From positions 281-64,280 of the forward strand of contig NZ_VTEX01000006.1 of NCBI RefSeq assembly GCF_008180865.1: a stretch of DNA of 64,000 bases, in the 5' to 3' direction. The DNA comes from Rossellomorea aquimaris. GTDB lineage: Bacteria; Bacillota; Bacilli; Bacillales; Bacillaceae_B. The translations under genes were made by a program, and so were the position numbers. The notes under the pieces are model-generated. The model was given only the letters and a program-made list of their open reading frames with translations. It had not been told where the DNA came from and searched no databases. Each line of letters begins with the position of its first letter. Position 1 is the first letter of the stretch. Of the stretch, positions 11,901-22,755 are shown piece after piece.

Positions 11901-12275
11901 ATGCGGAAAGATCAGAGAGTGAAGAAGAATAAAGAGTTCCAGGAGATATTCAAAAAAGGAACATCCTTTGCAAATCGGCAATTCGTCTTATATCTATTGA
12001 AGAAAGATGAGCCTCAACCATTTCGAATTGGAATCTCCGTAAGTAAGAAAATTGGAAACGCTGTTTGTCGAAACCAAATTAAACGGTATGTCAGACAGGC
12101 TTTCTTAGAATTACAAGAAGACGTTAAAGATCAGTACGATTACTTAATCATCGCCAGAAAACCGGCGGCCGAAATGAATTTCCATGAGGTGAAGGGCAGC
12201 CTCACCCATGTGCTGAAAAGAGGAAAAGTGTTGAAAAGATCCTCTAATGGAAAACATGTTAAAAAGAAGTCATAA
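11901..12275 (+). CDS. rnpA: Ribonuclease P protein component
   Basis: RnpA (124 aa) is the basic protein cofactor of RNase P, which matures tRNA 5' ends with the rnpB RNA. The central basic helix is seen in [17 protein letters not shown], equivalent to the RNR motif, after RIGISVSKK. The ATG at 11901 gives the family N-terminus [14 protein letters not shown]. An in-frame GTG nine bases earlier overlaps the AGGTG ribosome site and is rejected. Confidence 0.97.
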   Translation: MRKDQRVKKNKEFQEIFKKGTSFANRQFVLYLLKKDEPQPFRIGISVSKKIGNAVCRNQIKRYVRQAFLELQEDVKDQYDYLIIARKPAAEMNFHEVKGSLTHVLKRGKVLKRSSNGKHVKKKS

Positions 12276-12409
12276 CATTTTACGATATTGACAGGTTTCG
12301 TCATCACAAGCCTATGAAAAGATGTTACAATACGAGAGATTGTTCTTTTTAAGTACGGAAGACCTGTTTTACATTAATTTGAAAGATATTAGTAGGGAGG
12401 AAATTAAGG

Positions 12410-13198
12410 GTGAAAAAGAGAATTATAGCCCTGATGGGAATCATTGGGCTAATGGCTATACTATCAGGTTGTACGGAATACAATCAGCCTATCACACCTG
12501 AGAGTAGCGGAATATGGAATGAATATATTGTCTATCCTTTATCACAATTAATCACAATGGTAGCTGAGTTCATGAGTGGTTCTTATGGATTGGCCATTGT
12601 CATTGTTACATTGATTATTCGTTTAGCGATTCTGCCATTAATGATTAAACAAACGAAAAATTCAAAAGCCATGCAGGCTTTGCAACCGGAAATGAAAAAG
12701 CTGCGTGAAAAATATAGCTCTAAAGATGCACAAACTCAACAAAAGCTTCAACAAGAAACGATGGCTCTATTCCAAAGTCACGGGGTCAATCCGCTGGCGG
12801 GTTGTTTCCCATTGATCGTTCAAATGCCGATCTTAATTGGTTTCTATCATGCGATCGTCAGAACAGAAGAAATTAAAGCTCATAATTTCCTGTGGTTCGA
12901 TCTTGGTAACCCGGATCCGTACTATATTTTACCTTTAGTAGCAGGTATTACGACGTTTATCCAACAGAAATTAATGATGGCGGGTACAGCGAATCAAAAT
13001 CCGCAAATGGCGATGATGCTTTATATCATGCCTGTCATGATCATCATTTTTGCGATTAACTTCCCTGCAGCCCTATCCCTTTACTGGGTAGTCGGAAATC
13101 TATTTATGATTGTTCAAACGTATTTCATTAAAGGACCTGATATCAAAGAAGCGCAAACCGCTAAAGCTGCTGGGAATTCGGGAGGAAAGAAAAAGTGA
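12410..13198 (+). CDS. yidC: Membrane protein insertase YidC (SpoIIIJ type)
   Basis: A 262-residue YidC/Oxa1 insertase that inserts and folds membrane proteins with or without SecYEG. B. subtilis SpoIIIJ is also needed for forespore sigma-G activity. The N-terminus is a lipoprotein signal ending LSGC (Cys 21), as in Gram-positive YidC. Five hydrophobic segments follow, with the family's hydrophilic-groove Arg in [12 protein letters not shown]. The charged cytoplasmic loop [19 protein letters not shown] sits between the second and third segments. The start is GTG after GGGAGG. The stop overlaps the jag start by four bases (GTGA), so the two are coupled. Confidence 0.97.
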   Translation: MKKRIIALMGIIGLMAILSGCTEYNQPITPESSGIWNEYIVYPLSQLITMVAEFMSGSYGLAIVIVTLIIRLAILPLMIKQTKNSKAMQALQPEMKKLREKYSSKDAQTQQKLQQETMALFQSHGVNPLAGCFPLIVQMPILIGFYHAIVRTEEIKAHNFLWFDLGNPDPYYILPLVAGITTFIQQKLMMAGTANQNPQMAMMLYIMPVMIIIFAINFPAALSLYWVVGNLFMIVQTYFIKGPDIKEAQTAKAAGNSGGKKK

Positions 13199-13812
13199 GA
13201 GAAGTAGAAGCGACTGGTCAAACGGTGGAAGAAGCCATTGAATCAGCCTTGTCTCAACTGAATATCACCAAAGAAGAAGCAGAGATTGACGTCATTGATC
13301 AAGGTAAAAAAGGCTTGTTCGGATTGTTTGGTGGAAGACCTGCTGTCGTTCAAGTCAAAAAAGCGATTGATCCGGTAAATGAAGCGAAAGATTTTCTTCT
13401 ATCTGTTGCCGAGGAAATGGGAGTGAATGCTACCATTGAAGTGAAAAGAGATGGAAGAGATGTTGAGTTCAACATATCCGGTGAAAAAATGGCTCTATTA
13501 ATAGGAAAAAGAGGACAAACGTTGAATGCTCTTCAACATTTAACTCAACTCATTGCAAATCGGGTTTCCGATCAGTTCATCACCATCCTTCTAGATGCGG
13601 AGAACTATCGGGAAAGACGTAAGCAAACGTTAACAAACCTGGCGGAACGATTAGCAGAGAAAGCATTGCGCACAAATCGTTCCGTTTCATTAGAACCAAT
13701 GCCTTCCTATGAACGAAAAGTGATTCATACAGCATTAGTTGATTCAACTACTGTTGATACACATTCAGAAGGCAGAGAACCCAATCGTTATATTGTGATT
13801 GCTCCAAAATAA
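13195..13812 (+). CDS. jag: RNA-binding protein Jag/KhpB
   Basis: A 205-residue three-domain protein: Jag-N (residues 1-50, with the motif [15 protein letters not shown]), a KH domain around [17 protein letters not shown] (about 102-118), and a C-terminal R3H domain. KhpB forms an RNA-binding complex with KhpA and influences cell elongation and division in Gram-positives. The GTG start overlaps the yidC stop, and GGAGG lies 9 bases upstream inside yidC. Confidence 0.96.
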   Translation: MREVEATGQTVEEAIESALSQLNITKEEAEIDVIDQGKKGLFGLFGGRPAVVQVKKAIDPVNEAKDFLLSVAEEMGVNATIEVKRDGRDVEFNISGEKMALLIGKRGQTLNALQHLTQLIANRVSDQFITILLDAENYRERRKQTLTNLAERLAEKALRTNRSVSLEPMPSYERKVIHTALVDSTTVDTHSEGREPNRYIVIAPK

Positions 13813-13816
13813 ATAA

Positions 13817-13850
13817 GAGACGATTCCTTTCGGGGGATCGTCTTTTTTTA
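13817..13850 (+). terminator. Terminator after jag
   Basis: AGACGAT (13818-13824) pairs with ATCGTCT (13837-13843), and seven T follow. It ends the rnpA-yidC-jag transcript. Confidence 0.85.
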
Positions 13851-13892
13851 TCCCTTCACTCTGTGGATTCTTATTTTCTTCCCGGTTTATTG

Positions 13893-13949
13893 TTATTCAC
13901 ATGTGGATAAGTTAAAATAATAGAGATGAAGTGTTATCTGTGTGGATAA
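13893..13949. promoter_or_regulatory. DnaA-box cluster between jag and mnmE
   Basis: Three boxes lie within 57 bases: TTATTCACA (13893-13901), TGTGGATAA (13902-13910) and TGTGGATAA (13941-13949). The first two abut in opposite orientations. From memory, the jag-thdF (mnmE) intergenic region is one of the stable DnaA-binding clusters outside oriC in B. subtilis, so the site appears conserved. Confidence 0.75.
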
Positions 13950-14089
13950 CATTATTTGGTGACGAATAGAGGGTTTCCTTTCTTTAGTATTAAATAGGAT
14001 TGTGATATTCTAATAATTTGGGGAAACTTTGCTCTCTACTATAATTCAATTATAAATAGATCAACTAAGAAATAAGAGAGGTGAATACA

Positions 14090-15475
14090 ATGGAGTTTGA
14101 TACAATTGCTGCTATTTCCACTCCGATGGGCGAAGGGGCGATTGCGATCGTGCGTTTAAGCGGTGATCAAGCCTTCGATATCGGTGATAAGGTCTTTAAG
14201 GGAATGAAAGGAAACTCTATGAAAGACTTTGCTTCTCATACCATTCATTATGGACATATTATCGATCCGGACACAGAGCAAGTGGTGGAAGAAGTCATGG
14301 TTTCTGTGATGAGGGGGCCAAAAACATTCACCCGTGAAGATATTATAGAAATTAACTGCCACGGGGGACTTGTGTCGGTCAATAAAGTACTGCAGCTCGT
14401 ATTGAAAAATGGAGCCCGCCTTGCAGAGCCGGGTGAATTTACGAAACGGGCGTTCTTGAACGGACGGATTGACCTATCCCAGGCGGAAGCTGTGATGGAT
14501 CTTATTCGGGCAAAAACCGATCGGGCGATGAATGTAGCCCTTAATCAAATGGAAGGCCGACTTTCCAATTTGATTCGAAAGCTGCGTCAGGAAATTCTTG
14601 AAACATTGGCTCATGTAGAAGTGAATATCGATTATCCGGAGTATGATGATGTAGAAGAAATGACGCATAACGTACTGTTGGAGAAATCGAAATACGTCCG
14701 GGATGAAATTGACAAGTTGGTCCGAACGTCAGAGCAGGGGAAAATTCTGAGAGAAGGACTTTCTACTGTGATCATCGGACGGCCAAATGTAGGGAAGTCA
14801 TCTCTATTGAACAGTCTTGTTCATGAAAATAAAGCGATCGTAACCGATATCCCCGGAACAACGAGGGATGTGATTGAAGAATACGTAAATGTACGCGGTG
14901 TTCCGTTACGTCTGGTCGATACGGCAGGTATTCGTGAAACAGAGGACATCGTCGAGCGGATCGGTGTGGAACGTTCACGACAAGTATTGAAAGAAGCGGA
15001 TTTAATTTTACTAGTACTCAACTATGCGGACGAATTGACTCCTGAGGATGAACAGCTCTTTGAAGCAGTAAGAGGAATGGACGTTATTGTCATCGTGAAC
15101 AAAACGGATCTGCCTCAGAAGATTGATATAGATAAAGTAAGAAAACTAGCGGAAAATCATCAGCTTGTCACAACGGCTTTACTTGAAGAGCAAGGGATCG
15201 ATGAGCTTGAAGAAGCCATTTCTTCTTTATTCTTTGCAGGTTCCATTGAAGCAGGGGATATGACATATGTGTCCAATAGCCGTCACATAGCTCTACTCAA
15301 TCAAGCTTCCATTGCGATTAATGAAGCCATAATTAGCGTAGAAATGGGAACTCCCATCGATATCGCTCAAATTGACTTAACCAGAACGTGGGAGCTATTA
15401 GGTGAAATCATTGGGGATAGCGTTCATGAAAGCCTGATTGATCAGCTGTTTTCTCAATTCTGCTTAGGGAAATAA
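14090..15475 (+). CDS. mnmE: tRNA modification GTPase MnmE
   Basis: MnmE (461 aa) works with MnmG to add carboxymethylaminomethyl groups to the wobble uridine of several tRNAs. The N-terminal tetrahydrofolate-binding domain starts [20 protein letters not shown]. The embedded G domain has [21 protein letters not shown] and NKTD. The C-terminus ends FCLGK, where the Cys is part of the family's CxGK signature. An ATG 7 bases after GAGGTG is preferred over the in-frame GTG at 14081, which lies inside the ribosome site. It is followed by mnmG. Confidence 0.98.
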   Translation: MEFDTIAAISTPMGEGAIAIVRLSGDQAFDIGDKVFKGMKGNSMKDFASHTIHYGHIIDPDTEQVVEEVMVSVMRGPKTFTREDIIEINCHGGLVSVNKVLQLVLKNGARLAEPGEFTKRAFLNGRIDLSQAEAVMDLIRAKTDRAMNVALNQMEGRLSNLIRKLRQEILETLAHVEVNIDYPEYDDVEEMTHNVLLEKSKYVRDEIDKLVRTSEQGKILREGLSTVIIGRPNVGKSSLLNSLVHENKAIVTDIPGTTRDVIEEYVNVRGVPLRLVDTAGIRETEDIVERIGVERSRQVLKEADLILLVLNYADELTPEDEQLFEAVRGMDVIVIVNKTDLPQKIDIDKVRKLAENHQLVTTALLEEQGIDELEEAISSLFFAGSIEAGDMTYVSNSRHIALLNQASIAINEAIISVEMGTPIDIAQIDLTRTWELLGEIIGDSVHESLIDQLFSQFCLGK

Positions 15476-15532
15476 ATACTATTATAATGTGGACTTTACA
15501 TTCAAGGTCCTACAAGGAGGAAAATACAAACC

Positions 15533-17425
15533 ATGCAATATGACGCAGGGCAATATGATGTCATTGTCATTGGTGCTGGCCATGCAGGAGTAGAAGCTGG
15601 ACTTGCTTCGGCCCGGATGGGAGCTAAAACGTTAATGGTCACAATTAACTTGGATATGGTCGCCTTTATGCCATGTAATCCATCTGTTGGTGGACCGGCG
15701 AAAGGGATCGTTGTAAGAGAGATTGACGCTCTTGGTGGAGAGATGGGGCGTAATATAGATAAAACACATATTCAAATGAGAATGTTGAATACAGGAAAAG
15801 GTCCAGCTGTCCGGGCATTACGGGCTCAGGCGGATAAATTCCTTTATCAGCATGAAATGAAACGTACGATCGAAAATGAACCGAACATGACCTTGCTTCA
15901 AGGAATGGTTGAGGAATTGATTGTTGAAGATGATGAATGTAAAGGTGTGGTAACGATGACGGGTGCTGCATACCGCGCCAAAACAGTCGTTATCACAACC
16001 GGAACATTCCTGCGTGGTGAAATCATATTAGGAGATCTGAAATATTCAAGCGGTCCTAATAATCAACAACCTTCCATCAGACTTTCTGATCATTTACATG
16101 AATTGGGCTTTGATACTGTTCGTTTTAAAACGGGGACGCCACCGCGTGTGAATAGTTCGACAATCGATTATTCGAAAACAGAAATTCAACCAGGTGATGA
16201 TGTTCCCCGTGCATTCAGCTATGAAACGACGAAATATATTACCGATCAACTTCCATGTTGGTTAACGTATACGAATGAACAGACCCATCAATTGATTGAT
16301 GACAACTTGCATCGTTCTCCAATGTATTCTGGAATGATTAAAGGAACGGGACCACGTTACTGTCCTTCTATTGAGGATAAAGTCGTGCGTTTCCATGATA
16401 AACCGCGTCACCAGATTTTCTTGGAGCCGGAAGGACGAAACACACAAGAAGTCTATGTGCAGGGATTATCAACGAGTCTGCCTGAAGACGTACAACAAAA
16501 GATTCTTCAAACCATCCCGGGTCTTGAGAAAGTACAGATGATGCGTGCCGGGTATGCCATTGAGTATGATTCCATCGTACCGACACAATTATGGCCGACC
16601 CTTGAAACGAAAAAAATTAAAAATCTTTATACAGCGGGACAAATCAATGGAACGTCCGGTTATGAAGAAGCCGCTGGACAAGGTTTGATGGCGGGGATCA
16701 ATGCTGCCTGCCGTGCCCTGGATAAAGAAGAGGTTATCTTAAGCCGTTCTGATGCATATATCGGGGTTTTAATCGATGACCTTGTGACAAAAGGGACGAA
16801 CGAACCGTATCGTCTATTGACTTCACGCGCTGAATATCGGCTATTGCTCCGTCATGACAATGCCGATCTTCGCCTGACTGATATCGGTCATAAAATAGGA
16901 TTAATCTCCGATGATCGATACGAACGGTTTACAGCGAAAAAAGAAGCGATCTCTTCAGAGAAAAAGCTCCTGGAAGGAATCCGCATCAAACCTACTGACG
17001 AAACACAGGCCGTTATCCGTGAAGCGGGCGGAAGCGAGCTGAAAGACGGGATTTTAGCAGCGGATCTTCTGAAGCGCCCTGAAATGAACTATAGTCACAT
17101 TAAATCACTCGTTCCAAGCGAAATCGAATTGGATTCCGATGTAGAGGAACAGGTTGAAATCCAAGTGAAATATGAAGGCTATATTGAAAAATCCCTTCAA
17201 CAGGTCGATAAAATGAAGAAGATGGAAAATAAAAGAATTCCTGAAAACATTGATTACAGTGCGATCAGCGGTTTAGCGTCTGAAGCGAGACAGAAATTAA
17301 TCGAGGTTCAGCCTCTTTCTCTTGCACAAGCTTCCCGGATTTCAGGAGTGAATCCTGCAGACATCTCTATTTTACTCGTCTATATCGAGCAAGGGAAAAT
17401 TGCAAAAGTATCAGGAGATCAATAG
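15533..17425 (+). CDS. mnmG: tRNA uridine modification enzyme MnmG (GidA)
   Basis: MnmG (630 aa) is the FAD- and NADH-dependent partner of MnmE. The FAD-binding Rossmann motif is [21 protein letters not shown] near the N-terminus (GxGxxG). The catalytic-cysteine regions are [13 protein letters not shown] and [11 protein letters not shown]. The FAD site is completed by [16 protein letters not shown]. The helical C-terminus that contacts MnmE and tRNA is complete. It is preceded by AAGGAGG, lies 57 bases after mnmE, and is 21 bases before rsmG. Confidence 0.98.
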   Translation: MQYDAGQYDVIVIGAGHAGVEAGLASARMGAKTLMVTINLDMVAFMPCNPSVGGPAKGIVVREIDALGGEMGRNIDKTHIQMRMLNTGKGPAVRALRAQADKFLYQHEMKRTIENEPNMTLLQGMVEELIVEDDECKGVVTMTGAAYRAKTVVITTGTFLRGEIILGDLKYSSGPNNQQPSIRLSDHLHELGFDTVRFKTGTPPRVNSSTIDYSKTEIQPGDDVPRAFSYETTKYITDQLPCWLTYTNEQTHQLIDDNLHRSPMYSGMIKGTGPRYCPSIEDKVVRFHDKPRHQIFLEPEGRNTQEVYVQGLSTSLPEDVQQKILQTIPGLEKVQMMRAGYAIEYDSIVPTQLWPTLETKKIKNLYTAGQINGTSGYEEAAGQGLMAGINAACRALDKEEVILSRSDAYIGVLIDDLVTKGTNEPYRLLTSRAEYRLLLRHDNADLRLTDIGHKIGLISDDRYERFTAKKEAISSEKKLLEGIRIKPTDETQAVIREAGGSELKDGILAADLLKRPEMNYSHIKSLVPSEIELDSDVEEQVEIQVKYEGYIEKSLQQVDKMKKMENKRIPENIDYSAISGLASEARQKLIEVQPLSLAQASRISGVNPADISILLVYIEQGKIAKVSGDQ

Positions 17426-17446
17426 AGGCAAAGGAAGGATAATTTC

Positions 17447-18163
17447 ATGAATGTAAATGAATTTCAATCAATGCTTGAGGAGAAGGGTATCTCCCTTTCT
17501 CCTCAGCAATTAACTCAGTTTGAGCGCTATTATGAATTGTTGGTTGAATGGAATGAAAAAATGAACCTGACGGCCATCACTGAAAAGGAAGATGTGTATT
17601 TAAAGCATTTTTACGATTCAATCAGTGCAGCTTTTTATGTTGATTTCACGCAGGTGACAACTCTTTGTGATGTTGGGGCAGGAGCCGGTTTTCCGAGTAT
17701 CCCTCTTAAAATATGCTACCCGCACTTACATATCTCGATTGTTGACTCCTTGAACAAGCGGATTACGTTCTTAAACCATTTATCAGATGAGTTAGGACTT
17801 GAAAACACGAATTTCTATCATGATCGAGCTGAGACTTTTGGTAAAAACAAGGATCATCGTGAAAAGTATGATATGGTTACAGCAAGAGCTGTAGCCAGAA
17901 TGTCTGTATTAAGTGAACTATGTTTGCCACTTGTTAAAAAGGGCGGCTTATTCGTAGCGATGAAGGCTTCAAATGTGAAAGAGGAGCTATCCAATGCGAA
18001 GAAAGCCATTGGCATGCTGGGTGGACAAACAGATAAAATGTATTCCTTCTTCTTACCGGAAGAGGAAAGCGAACGAAATATCGTGAAGATCGACAAAGTG
18101 AAAGAAACGCCTAACAAATATCCCAGAAAACCTGGGACACCCAATAAATTACCGTTGGAATAA
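17447..18163 (+). CDS. rsmG: 16S rRNA (guanine-527-N7) methyltransferase RsmG (GidB)
   Basis: RsmG (238 aa) methylates G527 of 16S rRNA using S-adenosylmethionine; its loss gives low-level streptomycin resistance in Bacillus. The methyltransferase motif I is [15 protein letters not shown] (about residues 75-90). The acidic ribose-binding position follows in [10 protein letters not shown], and [12 protein letters not shown] is also typical. The C-terminal basic tail [11 protein letters not shown] is characteristic. It is 21 bases downstream of mnmG. Confidence 0.97.
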   Translation: MNVNEFQSMLEEKGISLSPQQLTQFERYYELLVEWNEKMNLTAITEKEDVYLKHFYDSISAAFYVDFTQVTTLCDVGAGAGFPSIPLKICYPHLHISIVDSLNKRITFLNHLSDELGLENTNFYHDRAETFGKNKDHREKYDMVTARAVARMSVLSELCLPLVKKGGLFVAMKASNVKEELSNAKKAIGMLGGQTDKMYSFFLPEEESERNIVKIDKVKETPNKYPRKPGTPNKLPLE

Positions 18164-18281
18164 TATGGGGATGTCTCCTGCCGTGACAGTAACAATACTT
18201 TGAAAATCTCAGCACAGGCAGGAACTTGCCATATTTTAGAGAATATTACTAAAGGGAGTTTCTTAAAGGTGGTGTAGGAAG

Positions 18282-19145
18282 ATGAAGCATCCTTTCTCTC
18301 GTTTTTTTGGCCTAGGTGAAAAGGAGCAAGATGTTGAATCTGAAGAATCAAATGTAGTGGAAGAAGATCGAGATGAAGTGAAAAAGATACCCGTCTCACA
18401 AATCATCCCTAATCGCTTTCAACCAAGAACAGTGTTCAATGATGAAAAGATAGAAGAGTTATCCAGAACGATTCATACTCATGGTATTATCCAACCGATT
18501 GTGGTTAGACAATACGATGATGAGCAGTTTGAAATCATTGCAGGTGAACGTCGATACAGAGCCGTTCAAAAGCTTGGCTGGGACACCGTACCAGCCATTG
18601 TAAAGAATCTTAATGATACAGAAACAGCTTCTGTTGCATTAATTGAAAACTTACAAAGAGAAGAGCTCTCTCCTATAGAAGAAGCCATTGCGTATGGAAA
18701 ACTGTTGGAGTTACATGATTTAACCCAAGAAGCCCTTGCTCAACGCTTAGGAAAAGGACAATCGACTGTGGCGAACAAGCTTCGTCTCCTAAAGCTTCCA
18801 GAAGAAATTCAATCAGCCTTATTAGATAAACTGATTACAGAACGTCACGCCAGGGCTTTGATTCCTCTGAAGAATGCAGAAAAGCAAATTCAGCTCCTTC
18901 AAGAAGTCATTGAAAAAAGCTTGAATGTCAAACAAACCGAAGACCGGGTTGTGAAAATGCAAGAAGGAACGACTCAAAAGCCAAAATCGAAACGTAAAGC
19001 ATTCAGTAAGGATATGAGAATAGCTGTGAATACGATTCGTCAATCTCTCTCCATGGTATCGGACAGCGGAATCAATCTGGACTCTGAAGAAGAAGAGCAT
19101 GAGGAATTCTATCAATTCACCATCCGTATTCCTAAAAAAAAATAG
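18282..19145 (+). CDS. noc: Nucleoid occlusion protein Noc
   Basis: Noc (287 aa) is the ParB paralogue that binds NBS sites and the membrane, and stops division over the nucleoid. The N-terminal membrane-targeting amphipathic helix [16 protein letters not shown] is the Noc hallmark and separates it from Spo0J. The CTP-binding motif GERRYRA and [10 protein letters not shown] are present. The helix-turn-helix [20 protein letters not shown] follows. The C-terminal dimerisation domain ends in Lys-rich residues. It lies in the conserved rsmG-noc-soj-spo0J order. Confidence 0.96.
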   Translation: MKHPFSRFFGLGEKEQDVESEESNVVEEDRDEVKKIPVSQIIPNRFQPRTVFNDEKIEELSRTIHTHGIIQPIVVRQYDDEQFEIIAGERRYRAVQKLGWDTVPAIVKNLNDTETASVALIENLQREELSPIEEAIAYGKLLELHDLTQEALAQRLGKGQSTVANKLRLLKLPEEIQSALLDKLITERHARALIPLKNAEKQIQLLQEVIEKSLNVKQTEDRVVKMQEGTTQKPKSKRKAFSKDMRIAVNTIRQSLSMVSDSGINLDSEEEEHEEFYQFTIRIPKKK

Positions 19146-19157
19146 ATTCGTAGTCTA

Positions 19158-19197
19158 AAAGTGAGAAACATCTCGGATTGGTTTCTCACTTTTTTTG
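19158..19197 (+). terminator. Terminator after noc
   Basis: AAAGTGAGAAAC (19158-19169) pairs perfectly with GTTTCTCACTTT (19181-19192), and T continues to 19196. It separates noc from soj-spo0J. Confidence 0.92.
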
Positions 19198-19368
19198 TTG
19201 TCGAATCAGAGGATTTACAATCGATTCATGACGAATGAACAGTTCATAATTACCTGTTTTTAGAAACATGAAAAATTGACAGACAATTAACAAGGAATTT
19301 TGATAGAATAGAAGAATACTGTGAAAAAATTTAGTGAATCTTAGGAAGTCAAAAGGTAGGTGACAACC

Positions 19369-20130
19369 TTGGGCAGAATAGTAGCCGTTACAAACCAAAA
19401 AGGTGGAGTGGGAAAGACCACAACATCCGTCAATTTGGGGGCTTGCTTAGCTTATATAGGGAAAAAGGTTTTACTGGTAGACATTGATCCCCAAGGAAAC
19501 GCCACTAGTGGTGTAGGTGTGGAAAAAGGGGATGTCCAGCAGTGCATATATGATGTGCTGGTAGATGATGTGGATGTCAGAGAAACGATTAAACAATCAA
19601 AAGTTGAGAATTTATCCATTGTACCTGCAACGATTTCATTGGCGGGGGCAGAAATTGAACTTGTTCCAACCATCTCCCGTGAAGTGCGTTTAAAGAAAGC
19701 ATTGGAAAAAGTGAAAGACGAATTTGATTATATTATCATTGATTGTCCGCCGTCTTTAGGGTTATTGACAATCAATGCGTTAACAGCCTCAGATGCTGTC
19801 GTCATACCGGTTCAATGCGAATATTATGCTCTGGAAGGATTAAGTCAGCTATTGAGTACCGTTCGTTTAGTTCAGAAGCATCTGAATCATGACCTTATGA
19901 TCGATGGTGTGCTCCTTACGATGCTTGATGCGAGAACCAATCTGGGAATCCAGGTCATAGAAGAAGTCAAAAAATACTTTCAAGATAAAGTGTATCGCAC
20001 AATTATTCCTCGTAACGTTCGTTTAAGTGAAGCGCCCAGTCATGGTGAACCGATCATCATCTATGATGCAAAGTCCAGGGGAGCAGAAGTTTATTTAGAA
20101 CTAGCAAAGGAAGTGGCGGCGAATGGCTAA
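19369..20130 (+). CDS. soj: Chromosome partitioning ATPase Soj (ParA)
   Basis: Soj (253 aa) is a ParA-type Walker ATPase that, with Spo0J, controls segregation and also acts on DnaA at the origin. The deviant Walker A is NQKGGVGKTTTSVNLG with the signature Lys, Walker A' is LVDIDPQGN, and the following DCPPSLGLLTINAL is typical. The TTG at 19369 gives the same N-terminus and length as B. subtilis Soj and lies 6 bases after AGGTG. The upstream GTG at 19360 overlaps this ribosome site. Confidence 0.96.
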   Translation: MGRIVAVTNQKGGVGKTTTSVNLGACLAYIGKKVLLVDIDPQGNATSGVGVEKGDVQQCIYDVLVDDVDVRETIKQSKVENLSIVPATISLAGAEIELVPTISREVRLKKALEKVKDEFDYIIIDCPPSLGLLTINALTASDAVVIPVQCEYYALEGLSQLLSTVRLVQKHLNHDLMIDGVLLTMLDARTNLGIQVIEEVKKYFQDKVYRTIIPRNVRLSEAPSHGEPIIIYDAKSRGAEVYLELAKEVAANG

Positions 20131-20962
20131 AGGTTTAGGAAAGGGCCTCAATGCTCTCTTTACCAATATCCAAACAACTCAAAATGAAGAGTCCGTGCAA
20201 GAAGTGAGCCTGAAAGAAATACGGCCGAATCCATATCAGCCACGAAAGATCTTTGAGCCGCAAGCAATTGAAGAACTAAAGGATTCGATCTTAGAACACG
20301 GAATCCTGCAGCCGATCATTGTGCGTAAAACGATCAAAGGGTATGAAATTGTCGTTGGGGAACGCCGTTATCGTGCAGCCAAAGCGGCTAAATTAGAATC
20401 GGCTCCTGTCGTGGTCCGGGAATTGAATGAGCAACAAATGATGGAGCTTGCCGTATTAGAAAACCTTCAACGTGAAGACCTGACACCGATCGAAGAAGGC
20501 GCAGCTTATCAAATGCTGATGGATAAGCTAAAGCTCACTCAGGAGGAATTAGCGAAGAGGTTGGGTAAGAGCAGACCTCATATTGCCAATCACATTCGCT
20601 TACTATCCCTCCCTGCTCCTATTCAGGAACTTATCTCAGAAGGTAAGTTAACGATGGGACATGGACGTGCACTCCTTGGGTTGAAAAATAAGAAGAATCT
20701 ATCAACGGTTGTCAATCGTATCCTTAAAGAATCATTAAACGTTCGCCAATTAGAAAAAATCATTCAAGAACTGAATGAGAATGTTCCACGTGAAACAAAA
20801 AAGACAGAGCGTAAAGATGTTTTCATTCAGGAACAGGAATCCCTTCTGCGCGAACGCTTCGGGACAACGGTCACGATTAAACAATCAAAGAAAAAAGGAA
20901 AAATCGAGCTCGAATTTTTTTCGAAAGAAGACCTCGATCGTATTTTGGAATTATTGCAGTAA
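20123..20962 (+). CDS. spo0J: Chromosome partitioning protein Spo0J (ParB)
   Basis: Spo0J (279 aa) is a CTPase clamp that loads at parS, spreads and recruits SMC. The N-terminal MAKGLGKGLNALF contains the Soj-stimulating basic segment. The CTP-binding box is GERRYRAAKAA, followed by LAVLENLQREDLTPIEE. The helix-turn-helix is LTQEELAKRLGKSRPHIANH. It overlaps soj by eight bases. A parS site lies inside its 3' part, as in B. subtilis. Confidence 0.98.
   Translation: MAKGLGKGLNALFTNIQTTQNEESVQEVSLKEIRPNPYQPRKIFEPQAIEELKDSILEHGILQPIIVRKTIKGYEIVVGERRYRAAKAAKLESAPVVVRELNEQQMMELAVLENLQREDLTPIEEGAAYQMLMDKLKLTQEELAKRLGKSRPHIANHIRLLSLPAPIQELISEGKLTMGHGRALLGLKNKKNLSTVVNRILKESLNVRQLEKIIQELNENVPRETKKTERKDVFIQEQESLLRERFGTTVTIKQSKKKGKIELEFFSKEDLDRILELLQ
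20782..20797. promoter_or_regulatory. parS site inside spo0J
   Basis: TGTTCCACGTGAAACA fully matches the B. subtilis parS consensus TGTTNCACGTGAAACA. It lies in the spo0J coding sequence, the same location as the origin-proximal parS of B. subtilis. It should be the main Spo0J/SMC loading site in this window. Confidence 0.95.
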
Positions 20963-20974
20963 CGATTTGGGAAA

Positions 20975-21019
20975 AGGACTGGCTTAAAAAGGTATACTTA
21001 TACCTATTAAGCCAGTCCT
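20975..21019 (+). terminator. Long hairpin after spo0J
   Basis: AGGACTGGCTTAA (20975-20987) pairs perfectly with TTAAGCCAGTCCT (21007-21019), with an inner stem AGGTATA/TATACCT. There is no T run behind it, so it may act as a Rho-independent terminator only weakly, or as a 3'-end stabiliser. Confidence 0.6.
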
Positions 21020-21113
21020 CTTCCATATGGTACATAGAAGATACACTATTCTTTGGGAAATAATCATTTAAAAAGCAGGAATCAGAATTTTTCAGACAGA
21101 TAAGGAGAACGTC

Positions 21114-21827
21114 ATGGTACTATTAGGAACGCTGGTAAATGGAGTATGTATTATCATCGGAACTCTCCTGGGTAAAGTCCTTCATCGCATCCCGGAAGAC
21201 ATGAAGGGAACTGTCATGAAAGCGATTGGTTTAGCCGTCATCGTCCTTGGGTTACAGATGGGATTGAAAAGTGAAAATTTTCTCATTGTCATCATCAGCC
21301 TGGCACTCGGTGCTGCATGGGGAGAGTGGATGAACCTGGAGGACAAGCTTAACTCATTGGGTAACTGGTTGGAAAAGAAGCTGGGCAGTAATAAAGAAAC
21401 ATCCATTTCTCAAGGGTTTGTCACAGCTACCCTTATTTTTGTTATTGGAGCAATGGCTGTGATAGGTGCATTGGATAGCGGCATCAGGGGCGATCATGAT
21501 GTTCTGCTGACAAAGTCGATCATTGATGGCTTTACATCACTGATCCTAACGACTACACTAGGAATTGGTGTCATGTTTTCGGCGATCCCTGTCGTCCTTT
21601 ATCAAGGATTCATTGCCCTGTTTGCGACTCAAATTCATCAGTGGGTTCCAAAAGAACTGATGGATACCTATATTGTAGAGATGACCTCAACGGGAGGAAT
21701 CATGATATTTGCGATTGGTCTCAATCTCCTCGGTGTAACAAAGATCAGAGTCGCCAATTTACTTCCCGGAATCATCGTAGTGGGATTAGTCGTAGGAATC
21801 ATATACGCATACCAACTCTATATGTAA
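21114..21827 (+). CDS. DUF554 membrane protein (YqgA-like)
   Basis: A 237-residue integral membrane protein with about seven hydrophobic segments. It starts MVLLGTLVNGVCIIIGTLLG, and typical DUF554 features are IGLAVIVLGLQMGL and VIGALDSGIRGDHDVLLTKS. The function of the family is unknown; a transport role has been proposed but is not established. It has its own RBS (AAGGAG) and lies between spo0J and the convergent yyaC, each ending at a shared bidirectional terminator. Confidence 0.85.
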   Translation: MVLLGTLVNGVCIIIGTLLGKVLHRIPEDMKGTVMKAIGLAVIVLGLQMGLKSENFLIVIISLALGAAWGEWMNLEDKLNSLGNWLEKKLGSNKETSISQGFVTATLIFVIGAMAVIGALDSGIRGDHDVLLTKSIIDGFTSLILTTTLGIGVMFSAIPVVLYQGFIALFATQIHQWVPKELMDTYIVEMTSTGGIMIFAIGLNLLGVTKIRVANLLPGIIVVGLVVGIIYAYQLYM

Positions 21828-21833
21828 TAAGTG

Positions 21834-21876
21834 AAAAGGGAGATGACCCGGAACGTATCTGGATCATCTCCCTTTT
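21834..21876. terminator. Bidirectional terminator, DUF554 / yyaC
   Basis: AAAAGGGAGATGA (21834-21846) pairs with TCATCTCCCTTTT (21864-21876), giving T-rich 3' ends on both strands between convergent genes. Confidence 0.85.
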
Positions 21877-22495
21877 ATTGCTGTAATTCCTCCCGCCATT
21901 TTTCAATACTGACGGCGTTGCGGCGTTCCACTGAATCGCCTGCCAGCACAATGGCCTCGGCAATCGTCTTGGCCATTTTCATCACAAGATTCAAACGTGT
22001 ATTTTGTAACACAAAGAATTCCATAAATCCACTTACATTCACGATTCCGGTCAGGTGAATCTCACCAACCTCTGGTAACTCTTTATTTACGCCGGCACCA
22101 GGTTTTAATGGTCCCTCACTTAATTGAATGGCGCCGACACTTTTTAATCGACCGAGACAGGCATCTACACCGATAATAAAAGGATTGATATGTTTAGCGG
22201 CAATTTGACCGAGCTTCTCTTCCAGGTTTACTGCATGGATCGGATCATCCAACGTTCCATAGACATGAAATGGTTTGATACCTTGTTCTTCTATTAAGCT
22301 TCCAACTAATGGGCCTAATGAATCCCCTGTTGAACGGTCTGTGCCAATACATACGAAAACAATGGGTCTTGTACGATAGTAAGTGGGAAGCATCGACGAC
22401 AATTGAACGGAAAGATCCTGTGCCGCACGCTCTTCCTGATGAAGGACTCTAAAGGGTTCAGATCTTCGTTCAAATAGTCCTTTTTTTAGATTCAT
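21875..22495 (-). CDS. yyaC: Spore protease-related protein YyaC (DUF1256)
   Basis: A 206-residue DUF1256 protein, related to the spore protease GPR and the hydrogenase-maturation protease fold. Typical blocks are PIVFVCIGTDRSTGDSLGPL, the acidic site HPFIIGVDACLG-like (NPFIIGVDACLG), and GAGVNKELPEVGEIHLTG. In B. subtilis it is a sporulation gene next to spo0J. The ATG at 22495 gives the family N-terminus MNLKKGLFERRSEPFR and is preceded by GGAGTGG; an ATG 48 bases earlier is less likely. Proteolytic activity itself is not demonstrated for the family. Confidence 0.9.
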   Translation of the reverse strand: MNLKKGLFERRSEPFRVLHQEERAAQDLSVQLSSMLPTYYRTRPIVFVCIGTDRSTGDSLGPLVGSLIEEQGIKPFHVYGTLDDPIHAVNLEEKLGQIAAKHINPFIIGVDACLGRLKSVGAIQLSEGPLKPGAGVNKELPEVGEIHLTGIVNVSGFMEFFVLQNTRLNLVMKMAKTIAEAIVLAGDSVERRNAVSIEKWREELQQ

Positions 22496-22755
22496 CGCTT
22501 CCACTCCTTTGGATATGTTTAAAGGGAATTTTATAGTGAACATACTTTGTCGGACTGACTACCATAATCATATTTTCTAAGTATTATCAGTATACGGACG
22601 ATTTCTTTTTTTCATACATAATATGGTTGGATTTTTCATAAAATAAAAATTTTCTATAAACTATAGTAATATGAGGTTATATCTACACAAGGAGAGGGAA
22701 AGTTGATAAAATAAGGAATACTTCTTATTGAATGATAAGTGGAGGTTCGGTATAT

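Noticed and set aside
17854..18399. 181-residue open frame on the minus strand across the rsmG-noc junction
   Set aside because: It is the antisense of two well-identified genes, has no ribosome site and no family features.
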